The translations under genes and the position numbers were made by a program. Below the pieces are notes generated by a model. It searched no databases. It was not told the DNA's origin and worked only from the letters and a program-made list of their open reading frames with translations. A stretch of 64,000 nucleotides of DNA. Origin: Bdellovibrio reynosensis. GTDB lineage: Bacteria > Bdellovibrionota > Bdellovibrionia > Bdellovibrionales > Bdellovibrionaceae. Shown here in pieces: positions 25,690 to 34,461 of this stretch. The stretch's first letter is position 1. Every line of letters begins with the position of its first letter. The DNA lies in NCBI RefSeq assembly GCF_022814725.1, contig NZ_CP093442.1, positions 3,100,001-3,164,000 of the forward strand. The letters are read 5' to 3'.

Positions 25690-26789
25690 ACGTCCTCATC
25701 CATCTTGGCTTTGATTTTCTTCATCAAGCGAGCTTCCATCTGACGAACGGCTTCGCGGGTGATGCCGTATTTTTCGCCAATCTCTTGTAAAGTTAATGGA
25801 TCATCATTCAGGATTCTTTCATCAAGAATGATTTTTTCACGCTCTGATAAATCAGGCCGAATTTCTTCAATCTTCTTACGCAAAATATCCAGTTGCTCTT
25901 CGCGAGCTAAGGCTTCATCCAAAGGTTGATCTGAAGTGTTGCGCTGAAGATCGCCTAGGCTAGCCCCAGAGCCATCATCTAAAGGGCGATCCAAGCTGAC
26001 GTCTCTGCCAGACATACGCATTGCCATGTCGCGAACTTCGTCTTCAGGAATTCCCAAGCGGCTACTAATAAGAGCGGCATTCGGTTCAATCCCCATCGCA
26101 TCCAAAGCTTCTTTTTCTCTTTGCAGTTGATAGAAAAGCTTACGCTGATTTTGGGTCGTACCAATTCTTACCATAGAGTATTGGCGCATCAGATATTCTT
26201 GAATATAACCTTTAATCCACCAAACAGCGTAAGTGATCAGACGAGCACCTTTATAAGGATTAAACTCGCGCACGGCGTGCATTAAGCCGACGTTGCCCTC
26301 TTGAATAAGATCAATCATCTTTGCGCCAAATTTAGAATACTCCGCTGCGACTTTAACTACGAAGCGAAGATTTGCTTTTACTAAAGCTTCTGCAGCAGCA
26401 GGGTCTTTGGATTCAAAATATTTTTTAGCAATGGCCATTTCCTCTTCACGGGAAAGGACTTTATAACGGCGAATTTCATTAAGGTACATCACCAGCGGAT
26501 CGGCAGAGGTGATGGCTTTTGTAGCTTCTTGCGGAAGAAGGTTCTTGCTGTCTTCTAGGGTCTCATCTGCAGTGAATTCAGAATCTTGAGGGACCGCATA
26601 GGCTTTTTCGGTTTCGATCGAAGGATGCAAATCGTCCTGGGTTTCGTTGGGATCAACGATCTCTGCGACGACTTTTTTGGTTTCTATAGTAGCTGATTTA
26701 TTTTCAGACGTGGCTTTTTTCTTAGGCGTCGTTTTTTTAGCGACGCCTTTTGATTTTTCAGAAGACTCTTTAGCTTTAGTTTTTGCCAT
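25686..26789 (-). CDS. rpoH: RpoH-like alternative sigma factor (sigma-32 type)
   Basis: Group 3 sigma factor of 367 residues, longer than E. coli RpoH (about 284) because of a Lys/Thr/Glu-rich N-terminal extension of about 95 residues. Region 1.2 starts at LVMYLNEIRRYKVLSREEEM. Region 2 includes DLIQEGNVGLMHAVREFNPY and YAVWWIKGYIQEYLMRQYSM. The RpoH-box-like QRKLFYQLQREKEAL follows. Region 4 ends with LQEIGEKYGITREAVRQMEA. It likely directs heat-shock or envelope-stress genes. A 6-bp hairpin spans its SD region. It is translationally coupled to a thioredoxin gene. Confidence 0.9.
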   Translation of the reverse strand: MAKTKAKESSEKSKGVAKKTTPKKKATSENKSATIETKKVVAEIVDPNETQDDLHPSIETEKAYAVPQDSEFTADETLEDSKNLLPQEATKAITSADPLVMYLNEIRRYKVLSREEEMAIAKKYFESKDPAAAEALVKANLRFVVKVAAEYSKFGAKMIDLIQEGNVGLMHAVREFNPYKGARLITYAVWWIKGYIQEYLMRQYSMVRIGTTQNQRKLFYQLQREKEALDAMGIEPNAALISSRLGIPEDEVRDMAMRMSGRDVSLDRPLDDGSGASLGDLQRNTSDQPLDEALAREEQLDILRKKIEEIRPDLSEREKIILDERILNDDPLTLQEIGEKYGITREAVRQMEARLMKKIKAKMDEDV

Positions 26790-26798
26790 CTGGTCTAC

Positions 26799-26817
26799 AC
26801 TCCGACTTCGCCGGAGT
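26799..26817. repeat. ACTCCG/CGGAGT hairpin before rpoH-like gene
   Basis: The plus-strand text CACTCCGACTTCGCCGGAGT is nearly the same as CACTCCGATTTTGTCGGGGT at 55777-55796. On the minus strand it places GGAG, a possible SD, in the 3' arm, 10 nt before the ATG. Confidence 0.45.
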
Positions 26818-26857
26818 AATCCTTGATTAAGTTACTGGTCAACTACGATAGGTATGA

Positions 26858-27163
26858 CTACGACAAGTACTTAGCGAGTTTCCTTTGCAAAGTCTCTTGG
26901 ACCTTACCTTTGAAGGGGGTCAACATCAACGGAAGATCCACTGTGACAGAAACTTTGCTTCCCGCACCAGCAGCAGAGACCGCCATATCCGCTTTAAATT
27001 GTGAGCCCTTTAAATTTGCGCTCTTAGAGCCATCATCAAAGGAGCACTGAAGTTTTGGGTCAAAGCGTCGAATGTCCTGATCCTTTTCCAAGAATTCCTT
27101 AATTTTTTGATAGGCTTCGTCAACATTGCTTGAGGTTTGGTGATCGATAGTAAATTTCGGCAT
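26858..27163 (-). CDS. Polyhydroxyalkanoic acid system family protein
   Basis: Small protein of 101 residues matching the putative PHA granule-region family. The start MPKFTIDHQTSSNVDEAYQK and the end DLPLMLTPFKGKVQETLQRK agree with the family's conserved ends. Such proteins resemble START/SRPBCC-like folds by their MPKxTIxH start. Function is not established, and no PHA synthase gene lies in this window. SD GAAGGT. It lies upstream of the rpoH-like gene with a 68-bp gap. Confidence 0.75.
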   Translation of the reverse strand: MPKFTIDHQTSSNVDEAYQKIKEFLEKDQDIRRFDPKLQCSFDDGSKSANLKGSQFKADMAVSAAGAGSKVSVTVDLPLMLTPFKGKVQETLQRKLAKYLS

Positions 27164-27398
27164 TGTTTACCTTCATTTAGCCTTCGTGGCCTTTAGTGGT
27201 TTCTGACTTCGTCCCTAAACGCGCTTTAATGGCAGTTATTTAAGACGACAGTTTCCATCATAAAATTATAAATCTTTGTGGTTCCAAAATGGAAGTGAAT
27301 ACCGACGTATACAGACGAGTTATGGGGGATATAAAAATATGGCTTTTGACTGTGTTGGCACATTATGTAAATCTGTCGTTCACGAACAAGGTAGATTT

Positions 27399-29213
27399 AT
27401 GAAGTTTGTTAAAGAACTAAAAAGAACACATTATTGCGGAAATCTTGGGCAAAGCCAAGTCGGCCAAAAGGTCGTCATCATGGGTTGGGTCGACGTGCGT
27501 CGCGACCACGGAAGCCTTGTATTTATTGATCTAAGAGATCGTGAAGGCATCGTTCAAGTTGTTTTGGATCCAAATAAGACTGAAACAGCCGCTGCAAAAA
27601 ATCTACGTGGCGAATTCGTCATTGCCGTAGAAGGTGTGGTTCGTGCTCGTCCAGACGGAATGAAGAACGCAAAAATTAAAACAGGCGAAATAGAAATCGA
27701 AGCCGTTCGCTGCGAGATCTTAAATGAATCCGCAGTACCGCCATTCCGTGGCGATGATGAAAACGTGAATGAAGTATTGCGTTTGAAACATCGGTACTTG
27801 GATCTTCGTTCACCAAGATTGACTCATCACTTGATGACTCGTCATAAAGTAGCGCAACTGGTTCGTCGTTTCCTATCTGAAAATGGTTTCATCGAAGTTG
27901 AAACGCCGATCTTGTATAAATCGACTCCTGAAGGTGCTCGTGACTATCTAGTTCCTTCACGTGTGAATCCTGGTCACTTCTACGCTCTTCCACAATCTCC
28001 ACAAACTTTAAAACAGTTGTTGATGATTTCTGGTTACGATCGTTATTTCCAAATCGCTCGTTGCTTCCGTGACGAAGACTTGCGTGCGGACCGTCAGCCT
28101 GAATTCTCTCAGATCGATATGGAAATGTCTTTCATCGATCAAGAAGACATCATGGCGATGAATGAAAAACTTCTGCGTACGATCTGGAAGGAAATCAAAG
28201 GCATTGATGTTGGCGAAATTCCTCGCATGACTTATCAAGAAGCCATGGACCGTTATGGTATTGATAAACCTGACACTCGTTTCGGTTTAGAAATCCATGA
28301 CCTTAAAGATGTAGTGACGGGTTCTGGTTTTAAAGTTTTTGACGACGTTCTTGCCCGTGGCGGAATCGTGCGTGGTATTGCTATTCCTAAAGGCGGCAGT
28401 TCTTCACGTGGTCAGTTGGATAAACTGACTGACATGGCAAAACGCGCTGGCGCTAAAGGCATGGTGTGGATTAAGTCTGAAGCGGATGGTTCATTAACTT
28501 CAGTCGCTTCTAAATTCTTCACTCCAGAAAAATTAGCAGAAATCTTTAAAGCAACAGGCGCCCAAGCTGGCGACATGGCTTTGATCATCGCTGATGACTA
28601 CGACACAGCTTGTGCGGCTTTATCAACTTTACGTTTGCACTTCGGTCGCGAACTGAACTTGATCGATTCAAGCAAATACAAATTCCTGTGGGTCGTAGAC
28701 TTCCCATTGCTAGAGTACTCTCCAGATGAAAAGCGCTGGGTGGCTCGTCACCATCCGTTCACATCTCCAAAAGATGAATTCGCTCAAGACCTATTAAGCA
28801 ACAACGAAGCAGCCTACGGTAAAATGTTGGCAAAAGCTTACGACCTTGTTTGTAACGGTTACGAAATGGGTGGCGGAAGTATCCGTATTTATCGTAACGA
28901 AATCCAACAAGCGATGTTCCGCTTATTGGGTATGAGCGATGAAGAAACTCAACACAAGTTCGGCTTCTTCCTGGATGCTTTGAAATACGGAACACCTCCG
29001 CACGGTGGTATCGCTTGGGGTATGGACCGCTTGGTTATGCTTCTTTGTGAAACCGATGCGATTCGTGAAGTTATCGCCTTCCCGAAAACGGCTAAAGCGA
29101 CTGATCTTATGGCAGATTGTCCAAGTGAAGTAAGTCGTGATCAATTGGCTGAAGTGGGTGTGCGCCTAAGTCCGCTAGCTGAAAAGCACATTGAAGATTT
29201 GAAGAAATCTTAA
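27399..29213 (+). CDS. aspS: Aspartate--tRNA ligase
   Basis: Class II aminoacyl-tRNA synthetase, bacterial-type AspRS of 604 residues. ATG at 27399 has AAGGT 8 nt upstream and matches the usual N-terminus; the frame from 27276 adds an unrelated 41 residues. The OB-fold anticodon domain contains GWVDVRRDHGSLVFIDLRD. Motif 2 is FRDEDLRADRQPEFSQID and motif 3 is GIAWGMDRLVMLL. A bacterial GAD insertion separates motifs 2 and 3. Residue 37 is His, at the place where non-discriminating AspRS often has His, so Asp-tRNA(Asn) formation is possible. The stop overlaps the stop of the convergent gene. Confidence 0.96.
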   Translation: MKFVKELKRTHYCGNLGQSQVGQKVVIMGWVDVRRDHGSLVFIDLRDREGIVQVVLDPNKTETAAAKNLRGEFVIAVEGVVRARPDGMKNAKIKTGEIEIEAVRCEILNESAVPPFRGDDENVNEVLRLKHRYLDLRSPRLTHHLMTRHKVAQLVRRFLSENGFIEVETPILYKSTPEGARDYLVPSRVNPGHFYALPQSPQTLKQLLMISGYDRYFQIARCFRDEDLRADRQPEFSQIDMEMSFIDQEDIMAMNEKLLRTIWKEIKGIDVGEIPRMTYQEAMDRYGIDKPDTRFGLEIHDLKDVVTGSGFKVFDDVLARGGIVRGIAIPKGGSSSRGQLDKLTDMAKRAGAKGMVWIKSEADGSLTSVASKFFTPEKLAEIFKATGAQAGDMALIIADDYDTACAALSTLRLHFGRELNLIDSSKYKFLWVVDFPLLEYSPDEKRWVARHHPFTSPKDEFAQDLLSNNEAAYGKMLAKAYDLVCNGYEMGGGSIRIYRNEIQQAMFRLLGMSDEETQHKFGFFLDALKYGTPPHGGIAWGMDRLVMLLCETDAIREVIAFPKTAKATDLMADCPSEVSRDQLAEVGVRLSPLAEKHIEDLKKS

Positions 29214-29869
29214 TCTTGGGGCTCTACCAAAATAGAGCCTTCCGCAGTTTGCAATTTTATTTGACCCACTTCTTGAGGAACTAAATCAGAAGTGGGTTTT
29301 TGTTTTAAGTTGTTAGTAATTTTTCCTGATATGGATTGCAGATCCAGCTCATAAAGAACTTCTTCTGGCAGTTGCAAATGAAGATGTCCGTTGCGTGATT
29401 CCACAGTGATTTTCTTCTTGAATGACTCAGGAATGAAAACTTCTGCCACAAGTTGAGCATCCGATTCCTGCGTGTGTTCTTCTCCGTTCACAGTGATCTG
29501 AATCCACTGGCTTGCTAATGGCTCGCGCAGTTCTACATGCAAAAGATTTTTTTCTGGAGTCTGCAAAATGAAGGGACCATTTTCAAAGCGGGGAACTTTC
29601 CCTTTCAGGCTGAGTTTTAAAGTACTGCCTGCATAGGTTTTGATTTGCACGTCTGTGCTGCGAGAAGAAATGATAATTTCATCCATTCCTTGCAAAAAGA
29701 ATTCGCCATTTTCTTCATAGGCTTGTCCCTGCAGGAACTTTTGCGTAACGGTGTTAAAGGCGTTAAAGACTGAATCGGGATTATTAAATACATATCCCAT
29801 GATCAAAATAAGTGATCCTGCTAAAACTAAGAAAAGAGCAGCCAGTGCTAGCAACAGCTTCTTCAACAT
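29210..29869 (-). CDS. Membrane-anchored protein, DUF4097-like beta repeats
   Basis: Protein of 219 residues with an N-terminal membrane anchor (residues 5-27, LLLALAALFLVLAGSLILIM). The rest is periplasmic and beta-rich, with repeating turns such as SSRSTDVQIKTYAGSTLKLS, VESRNGHLHLQLP and QSISGKITNNL. This resembles the right-handed beta stacks of DUF4097/DUF2807-type putative adhesins, but identity is weak. No clear SD is visible before the ATG. It converges on aspS with a shared TTAA stop palindrome. Confidence 0.6.
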   Translation of the reverse strand: MLKKLLLALAALFLVLAGSLILIMGYVFNNPDSVFNAFNTVTQKFLQGQAYEENGEFFLQGMDEIIISSRSTDVQIKTYAGSTLKLSLKGKVPRFENGPFILQTPEKNLLHVELREPLASQWIQITVNGEEHTQESDAQLVAEVFIPESFKKKITVESRNGHLHLQLPEEVLYELDLQSISGKITNNLKQKPTSDLVPQEVGQIKLQTAEGSILVEPQD

Positions 29870-29936
29870 GCTTTATATTTAACACATTGAAAATTAAAGT
29901 GAAACGTAATTGAATAAGGTAAAGAGGTGTTCATCC

Positions 29937-30707
29937 ATGCAGCGAATTTTACCTGAAACTACATTAGAACAAAAAATGATGTGCATGGGTGCCATTTTTA
30001 TCGAGGAAAACCAAGTCCTTGATGAAGTGTTTCAAGTTGTCGGGTCTGATCTTGTCGAGGGCAATGAACTGGCCCCAGATATTCGCGAACAGATCATAAA
30101 TGAAATAGGGGAATACTTTTTCCGCTTAGATATGAACTATGGGCCCGAGATTAAAATTGATTGCATCGGCATCTTAGAAGAATTCTGGAAGGTGATGGAT
30201 AAAACATCTGCTTTAAAGAATTTAGAAGATATCCGCACCCAAGGCCATCGCACGAAGTTCAATGTGCTTCGTTCCTCACTGCCAAGCGAGGGGAACATCG
30301 ATGCGATGTCCATGGAGCGATTCAAACAAATCTTTTCCTTCGATCTAGAAGACCAACAAGATATGCAGATGAGCGACGAGGATTTTTTAAAACTCGGGCA
30401 GTGGGTGCAACGAACACACAAATATCTTAAAGAGGCGGGGATTCTTGCCTGGGATGCTGCTCGTTACATTCAGCTAGTTCGCCTTTCATTTGTTGCTGGC
30501 TATCTTACCGACAACGAAGCTTGGGCCGAGATTTTAAAACTCGCTCCGATCACGGAAACTAGTTTCAATTCGTGGATGGAATTTTCCCAAAGCTTTTTAA
30601 TCGGTCGAACTTTCTGGTCGGGCGGGGATGATCCTGAAGTTAAGGGCATCTGCGAACGTCTTTTAGGCCACCCTGCAAGCCCTTGGCAGTTCTTTACCTG
30701 GACCTAG
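29937..30707 (+). CDS. DUF1266 family protein
   Basis: Cytoplasmic protein of 256 residues. ATG at 29937 follows AGAGG at suitable distance; a TTG-started longer form from 29910 is less likely. The C-terminal region matches DUF1266: AWDAARYIQLVRLSFVAGYL, then FNSWMEFSQSFLIGRTFWSG. The family is widespread in proteobacteria, sometimes linked to contact-dependent or secretion loci, and has no known activity. The N-terminal 140 residues are acidic and helical and are not recognised. Confidence 0.72.
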   Translation: MQRILPETTLEQKMMCMGAIFIEENQVLDEVFQVVGSDLVEGNELAPDIREQIINEIGEYFFRLDMNYGPEIKIDCIGILEEFWKVMDKTSALKNLEDIRTQGHRTKFNVLRSSLPSEGNIDAMSMERFKQIFSFDLEDQQDMQMSDEDFLKLGQWVQRTHKYLKEAGILAWDAARYIQLVRLSFVAGYLTDNEAWAEILKLAPITETSFNSWMEFSQSFLIGRTFWSGGDDPEVKGICERLLGHPASPWQFFTWT

Positions 30708-30729
30708 CTCCTGATTTCCACATTCTGTC

Positions 30730-30756
30730 TCAAGTTGTGACGTCTAATTCCGATAC
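30730..30756 (+). promoter_or_regulatory. Sigma-28 (FliA)-like promoter
   Basis: TCAAGTTG-N11-TCCGATAC compares well with TAAAGTTT-N11-GCCGATAA, with correct spacing and an intact CCGATA core. Transcription would start near 30763, about 46 nt before the ATG of the gene at 30809. Confidence 0.6.
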
Positions 30757-30808
30757 ATCTGTGTAGATAGCCAGGATGGCTTTCTAAAAACACACACGGA
30801 GGTGTGGT

Positions 30809-31243
30809 ATGGATAAAATCAGCGGAATTATTCCAGCAAGTGCCCGTACAAGAACGGCTGACACTTCAAATTCGCAACCAGCGCGTCCCGGTGCTCCTGC
30901 TTTGGGAAGACCGATGGGCAAAAACTCTTTAGGGGATCGTGTGATCCTTAGTAAAAAACTTGAAGAGATGAGAGCTGCAGGCGTAGCCCTTGATCAACCT
31001 CAACAAGAACCAGCAGCAGCATATACAAACCCTGCTGAGGCTAAGAAGTTGAAGGTGATTCAAGATTTGAATTCTAAATTTTTCAACAATCCAAAATCAG
31101 TAGCTAGAGAAGGCGATCAGACGAAGTCTGAGGAAGCTTTAGGTAAAACGACCGATAACGAAAGCCTTTTCGTCGTTGAACCAGAAATGCGTCCACAAGC
31201 TGCATTAGCTCCAGTTGTGGCAGACGCCAAAGAAAATAAATAA
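30809..31243 (+). CDS. Small hydrophilic protein, possible FliA regulon member
   Basis: Cytoplasmic protein of 144 residues; no confident family. The N-terminal 40 residues are Pro/Ala/Ser/Arg-rich and look disordered (MDKISGIIPASARTR, RPGAPALGRP). A helix follows with SLGDRVILSKKLEEMRA, similar in style to the DRVxLS segment before the sigma-binding part of FlgM. A second helix is AKKLKVIQDLNSKFF, and an acidic tail closes the protein. Strong GGAGG SD. With the sigma-28-like promoter upstream, a motility role is plausible; FlgM identity is not shown. Confidence 0.65.
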   Translation: MDKISGIIPASARTRTADTSNSQPARPGAPALGRPMGKNSLGDRVILSKKLEEMRAAGVALDQPQQEPAAAYTNPAEAKKLKVIQDLNSKFFNNPKSVAREGDQTKSEEALGKTTDNESLFVVEPEMRPQAALAPVVADAKENK

Positions 31244-31260
31244 GGCACCCGTCTTGACAG

Positions 31261-31292
31261 CTCCCGTTTCGAATACACCTTCTAAACGGGAG
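31261..31292 (+). promoter_or_regulatory. SD-sequestering hairpin before rhomboid gene
   Basis: CTCCCGTTT (31261-31269) is perfectly complementary to AAACGGGAG (31284-31292) across a 14-nt loop. The 3' arm holds most of the GGGAGG SD for the ATG at 31298. There is no U-run, so it would act on translation rather than termination. Confidence 0.55.
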
Positions 31293-31297
31293 GCTTC

Positions 31298-31984
31298 ATG
31301 GAACCCATAGGCCGGTCTTATTCTGTGATTCGTGCCACTTGGCTCACTCGTAAGCCCCATCCTCGTGCGTGGTTTATCGCCACGTGGTCTGTTATCTTTT
31401 TAATCATCTGCAGTATTCTTTTTTGGCAAAATTATTTTTTCGCATCCCAATGGATGACATCCTCCAAGCAAGAGGTTTTTTATAATGGTCAGCTTTGGCG
31501 ACTGTGGACATCTTTATTTGCTCATGCGGATCTTGCGCATTTAGCTTCAAACTCTCTGTTATTTTTTATTTTCGGATATTTTCTTTCAGGCTATTTTGGC
31601 CTTTTTGTTTTTCCGTTTCTGGCGATTCTGCTGGGTGGTCTGACTAATGCGCTGACGGTTGCGACCTATGCCCCGGATATGAAGTTGATCGGAATTTCTG
31701 GAGTCGTTTATTGGATGGGCGGCATGTGGCTGGTGCTGTATCTTTTATTAGATATTCAGCGTACTGTCTTGCAAAGAGCCTTGCGCAGTATCGGTGTTGC
31801 CCTTGCCGTGTTTTTTCCATCCACAGCCTTTGATCCGCAGATAAGTTATAAGGCGCACTTCATCGGCTTTTTTCTAGGTATTGTAAGTGCAATCATTTAT
31901 CACCGATTAAATGCGGCGAAATTCAAAGCAGCGGTTCGTACAGAATTGGTCATTGAGCCCGAAGAAGAAACTAGAACTCACTAG
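31298..31984 (+). CDS. Rhomboid family intramembrane serine protease
   Basis: Membrane protein of 228 residues with about six hydrophobic segments. The L1/TM2 region has LWTSLFAHADLAHLASNSLL with the His-Asn type pattern. The catalytic serine motif is GISG in KLIGISGVVYWMGG (TM4). The catalytic His lies in YKAHFIGFFLGI (TM6). The set is sufficient for an active rhomboid. Substrates are unknown. It shares its CTAG stop palindrome with the convergent cpaF gene. Translation may be controlled by the upstream hairpin. Confidence 0.85.
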   Translation: MEPIGRSYSVIRATWLTRKPHPRAWFIATWSVIFLIICSILFWQNYFFASQWMTSSKQEVFYNGQLWRLWTSLFAHADLAHLASNSLLFFIFGYFLSGYFGLFVFPFLAILLGGLTNALTVATYAPDMKLIGISGVVYWMGGMWLVLYLLLDIQRTVLQRALRSIGVALAVFFPSTAFDPQISYKAHFIGFFLGIVSAIIYHRLNAAKFKAAVRTELVIEPEEETRTH

Positions 31985-33093
31985 AGCTCTTCAGGCTCAA
32001 GCAAAAATCCATGTTCTTCTAAAGAGCACAAACGATAAGCCCCTTTGAAAGTTCTTTCCCCGGAAGGTAGCTTTCCCGTCACTATAATATAATCAATGGA
32101 AAGCTGAATGAGTCGGCGAATAGCCGTTAAACTCCATTGCGGGGCGCCCATTTGAATTAGCATTTCTAGCCTAATCAAGGCTTGCCCTGCGTCTTGCGCA
32201 TGTAAGGTCCCGAAACTTCCGGCATGACCTGTGGCCATGGCCATTAAAAAGTCTTTGGCTTCAGCGCCTCTGATTTCACCCATAATGATTCTATCGGGGC
32301 GAAGGCGAAGAGCTTTTTTAACTAAATGATTTTGATCGATATTAGGTAAAATCCCGTGGGGATCGTCGCGGGTTAAAAGTTTCATACTGGCCGAATTAGG
32401 CAAAACTATTTCAGAAGTGTCTTCTAAAACCACAGCCCGTTCATTTTCGGGCAAGAGCTTTAAAAATGAATTCAGCACTGAAGTTTTACCGGCGCCCGTA
32501 GGGCCAATTACTAAAAAGTTCTTACGATTTTCAATAAGGCTTTTAAAAAAATCAACGGATGAAGAACTGCACCAACCTTTGGCATTCAGTTTTTCAAAGT
32601 TCCATGGATTCTTAGGATGACGACGAAGTGAAAGGTGGACATCGCAATGGGTTAGATCTTCACCAATAAGGCTCAGGCGAAAGTTTTTAAAGTTCCCATC
32701 TGCACTAGGGTGTTCCTTGGTAATATGCACCTGGGCATGCTGACAAAGGCGCTCGATAAAATTTCGATAACTAAGGTCTGAAAAGAAGAAATCGCCGTGG
32801 GGTTGCAAGCGCCCCTGCTTTTCTAACCAAATAGAACCAGGTCCATTGATGATGATTTCGGTAATGCTTTCATCATCAATTAAATCTTCTAGGGGGCCCC
32901 AAGAGTAATACTCTGCTAAAATTCTTTTTTGGCTGACGGGGTCTGTGTCGGCTGTGCGCTGGCGAAAGATGTGATCAACTTTTTGCGAACGTAAATTGTT
33001 CTGTTCATCAGGGGTCAGCAAAAATTCATTATAGGGGATTTTTTGAATATCTTCTTGAATCAATGAATAAAGTTCGGCCGCTGTTTGATTCAT
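31981..33093 (-). CDS. cpaF: Flp pilus assembly ATPase CpaF/TadA
   Basis: Secretion ATPase of the Tad/Flp branch, 370 residues. The N-terminal domain includes DDESITEIIINGPGSIWLEK, typical of CpaF. Walker A is VIGPTGAGKTSVLNSFLKL, the Asp-box region is LEDTSEIVLP, and Walker B with the His box is RIIMGEIRGAEAKDFLMAMA followed by GHAGSFGTLHA. It powers pilin assembly at the inner membrane. It follows cpaC by one base, so the two are coupled. The membrane platform genes tadB/tadC are not adjacent. Confidence 0.93.
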   Translation of the reverse strand: MNQTAAELYSLIQEDIQKIPYNEFLLTPDEQNNLRSQKVDHIFRQRTADTDPVSQKRILAEYYSWGPLEDLIDDESITEIIINGPGSIWLEKQGRLQPHGDFFFSDLSYRNFIERLCQHAQVHITKEHPSADGNFKNFRLSLIGEDLTHCDVHLSLRRHPKNPWNFEKLNAKGWCSSSSVDFFKSLIENRKNFLVIGPTGAGKTSVLNSFLKLLPENERAVVLEDTSEIVLPNSASMKLLTRDDPHGILPNIDQNHLVKKALRLRPDRIIMGEIRGAEAKDFLMAMATGHAGSFGTLHAQDAGQALIRLEMLIQMGAPQWSLTAIRRLIQLSIDYIIVTGKLPSGERTFKGAYRLCSLEEHGFLLEPEEL

Positions 33094-33094
33094 A

Positions 33095-34387
33095 TTATGT
33101 CCCTTGTCGAAGATGTTCTGCCTGCGGCATCGTTTGTTCTTGTTCGCCTAAAATAGTAGGTCGTACAAAGATAACTAATTCAGTGCGATTTTCGCGAAAG
33201 TCCTTACTTGAAAACAACGCGCCGATAATGGGAAGGCGAGATAAAAGTGGCAAGCCTTCAGAAGCTTTACCATCTTCGCTTTTAATAAGTCCTGATAAGG
33301 CAATCGTCTGCGGTTTAGTTAAGTCAAAGTGACTAGAAACTCGGTTGGTAAGAATTCCCGGGATGTCATCAACCTGCATGGATTTATCCAAAGTACTGAC
33401 TTCAGTTTCAATGGAAAGACTGATTCTGCCAGCGGCATCTGCTTTTGGTTTTACTCTTAATAAAATTCCGTAACGCTTCCAAACAACGTCTTGAGCTTTA
33501 AAGTTCAGAATTTTGATTGGAAATTCGCCGCCAGCAAGAAACTCAGCTTCTTTGCCACTGCGACATAAAATATTGGGACTAGCTAAAATTTTTGCCTGAC
33601 CTTGATTTTCTAAAGCGTTTAGACTGAACGGCAAGTCTGATACTTCCTTAGACCCATCAGAAAGAATAGTGGCCGTATAGCTTTGTGGCCATTTAAGACC
33701 GTACTTGACGCTAAGATCCCGGCGGATTTCTGCCACAGTGATTTGAACTTTGACGGTGGGTTCAACTTGCAGGCTTGATTCATCTTTAATGATAGCAATC
33801 CCGTAAGGCGATAAAAGCTTTTGATATTTCTTAACCAACAAGTCAGCAGCACTGATGCGAACTTCAAGCTGAGGTTCAAAAATCAATGTTTGTGGCGGCA
33901 GTTTGGCTGTACTTAAAAGTTCTTGAAAATGATTTTGCACTTCGTTTTGCAGTTCTGCTGACATGCGCGCACGCATCTGAAAACCCAGGTTTCTATCTTC
34001 GGCAAACTGAGACAGTTTTATCCAATCTTTTAATCGATAAAGCTGGCCACGGACTAAAAGATCCCCTTCAGAAATTTCTGTATTAAGACCAATGATATTA
34101 CCCAACATGTCTTGAAGTTCTTTAAGCGAAGCTTTTTTTACCGGATGAACGACATGGACATAGTAAATGTCTGATCCTACTTTGACGGTGGTTTTGCCTT
34201 CTTTATTCCCTTTCACGGAAAGATTTCCGGCACCGCCGTCGGCTTGCAGAATGTCGCGATCTTGAATCCATACCGATGAGGATCCTTTTAAAGGAAGTTT
34301 GTAAGATTCCCCTAAGCTTAACACCAAAGTTTTTTGAGCGAAGGCCGGGGAGTAAAGGAAAATAAAAATAAGAAAGAACTTCTTCAT
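33095..34387 (-). CDS. cpaC: Flp pilus secretin CpaC/RcpA
   Basis: Outer-membrane secretin, about 430 residues. The start is placed at MKKFFLIFIFLYSPAFA, a good signal peptide; an in-frame TTG at 34411 is an alternative and neither has a strong SD. The N-terminal pilus-assembly domain contains LVLSLGESYKLPLKGSSSVW. The C-terminal secretin core includes ILASPNILCRSGKEAEFLAG, GGEFPIKI and the end SRLPIIGALFSSKDFRENRT with LVIFVRPTI. It forms the channel for Flp pili. Confidence 0.92.
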   Translation of the reverse strand: MKKFFLIFIFLYSPAFAQKTLVLSLGESYKLPLKGSSSVWIQDRDILQADGGAGNLSVKGNKEGKTTVKVGSDIYYVHVVHPVKKASLKELQDMLGNIIGLNTEISEGDLLVRGQLYRLKDWIKLSQFAEDRNLGFQMRARMSAELQNEVQNHFQELLSTAKLPPQTLIFEPQLEVRISAADLLVKKYQKLLSPYGIAIIKDESSLQVEPTVKVQITVAEIRRDLSVKYGLKWPQSYTATILSDGSKEVSDLPFSLNALENQGQAKILASPNILCRSGKEAEFLAGGEFPIKILNFKAQDVVWKRYGILLRVKPKADAAGRISLSIETEVSTLDKSMQVDDIPGILTNRVSSHFDLTKPQTIALSGLIKSEDGKASEGLPLLSRLPIIGALFSSKDFRENRTELVIFVRPTILGEQEQTMPQAEHLRQGT

Positions 34388-34461
34388 GAAAAGGTCATGA
34401 AGCAAGTTCAAGGTTCCGTTTTAAATCTTTTAATCCTGAAGGTTTCGCCGCAGGCCGGACA

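Noticed and set aside
30809-31243. Firm annotation as FlgM
   Set aside because: Only a short DRVxLS-like helix and the FliA-type promoter support it; overall similarity is too weak to name the gene.
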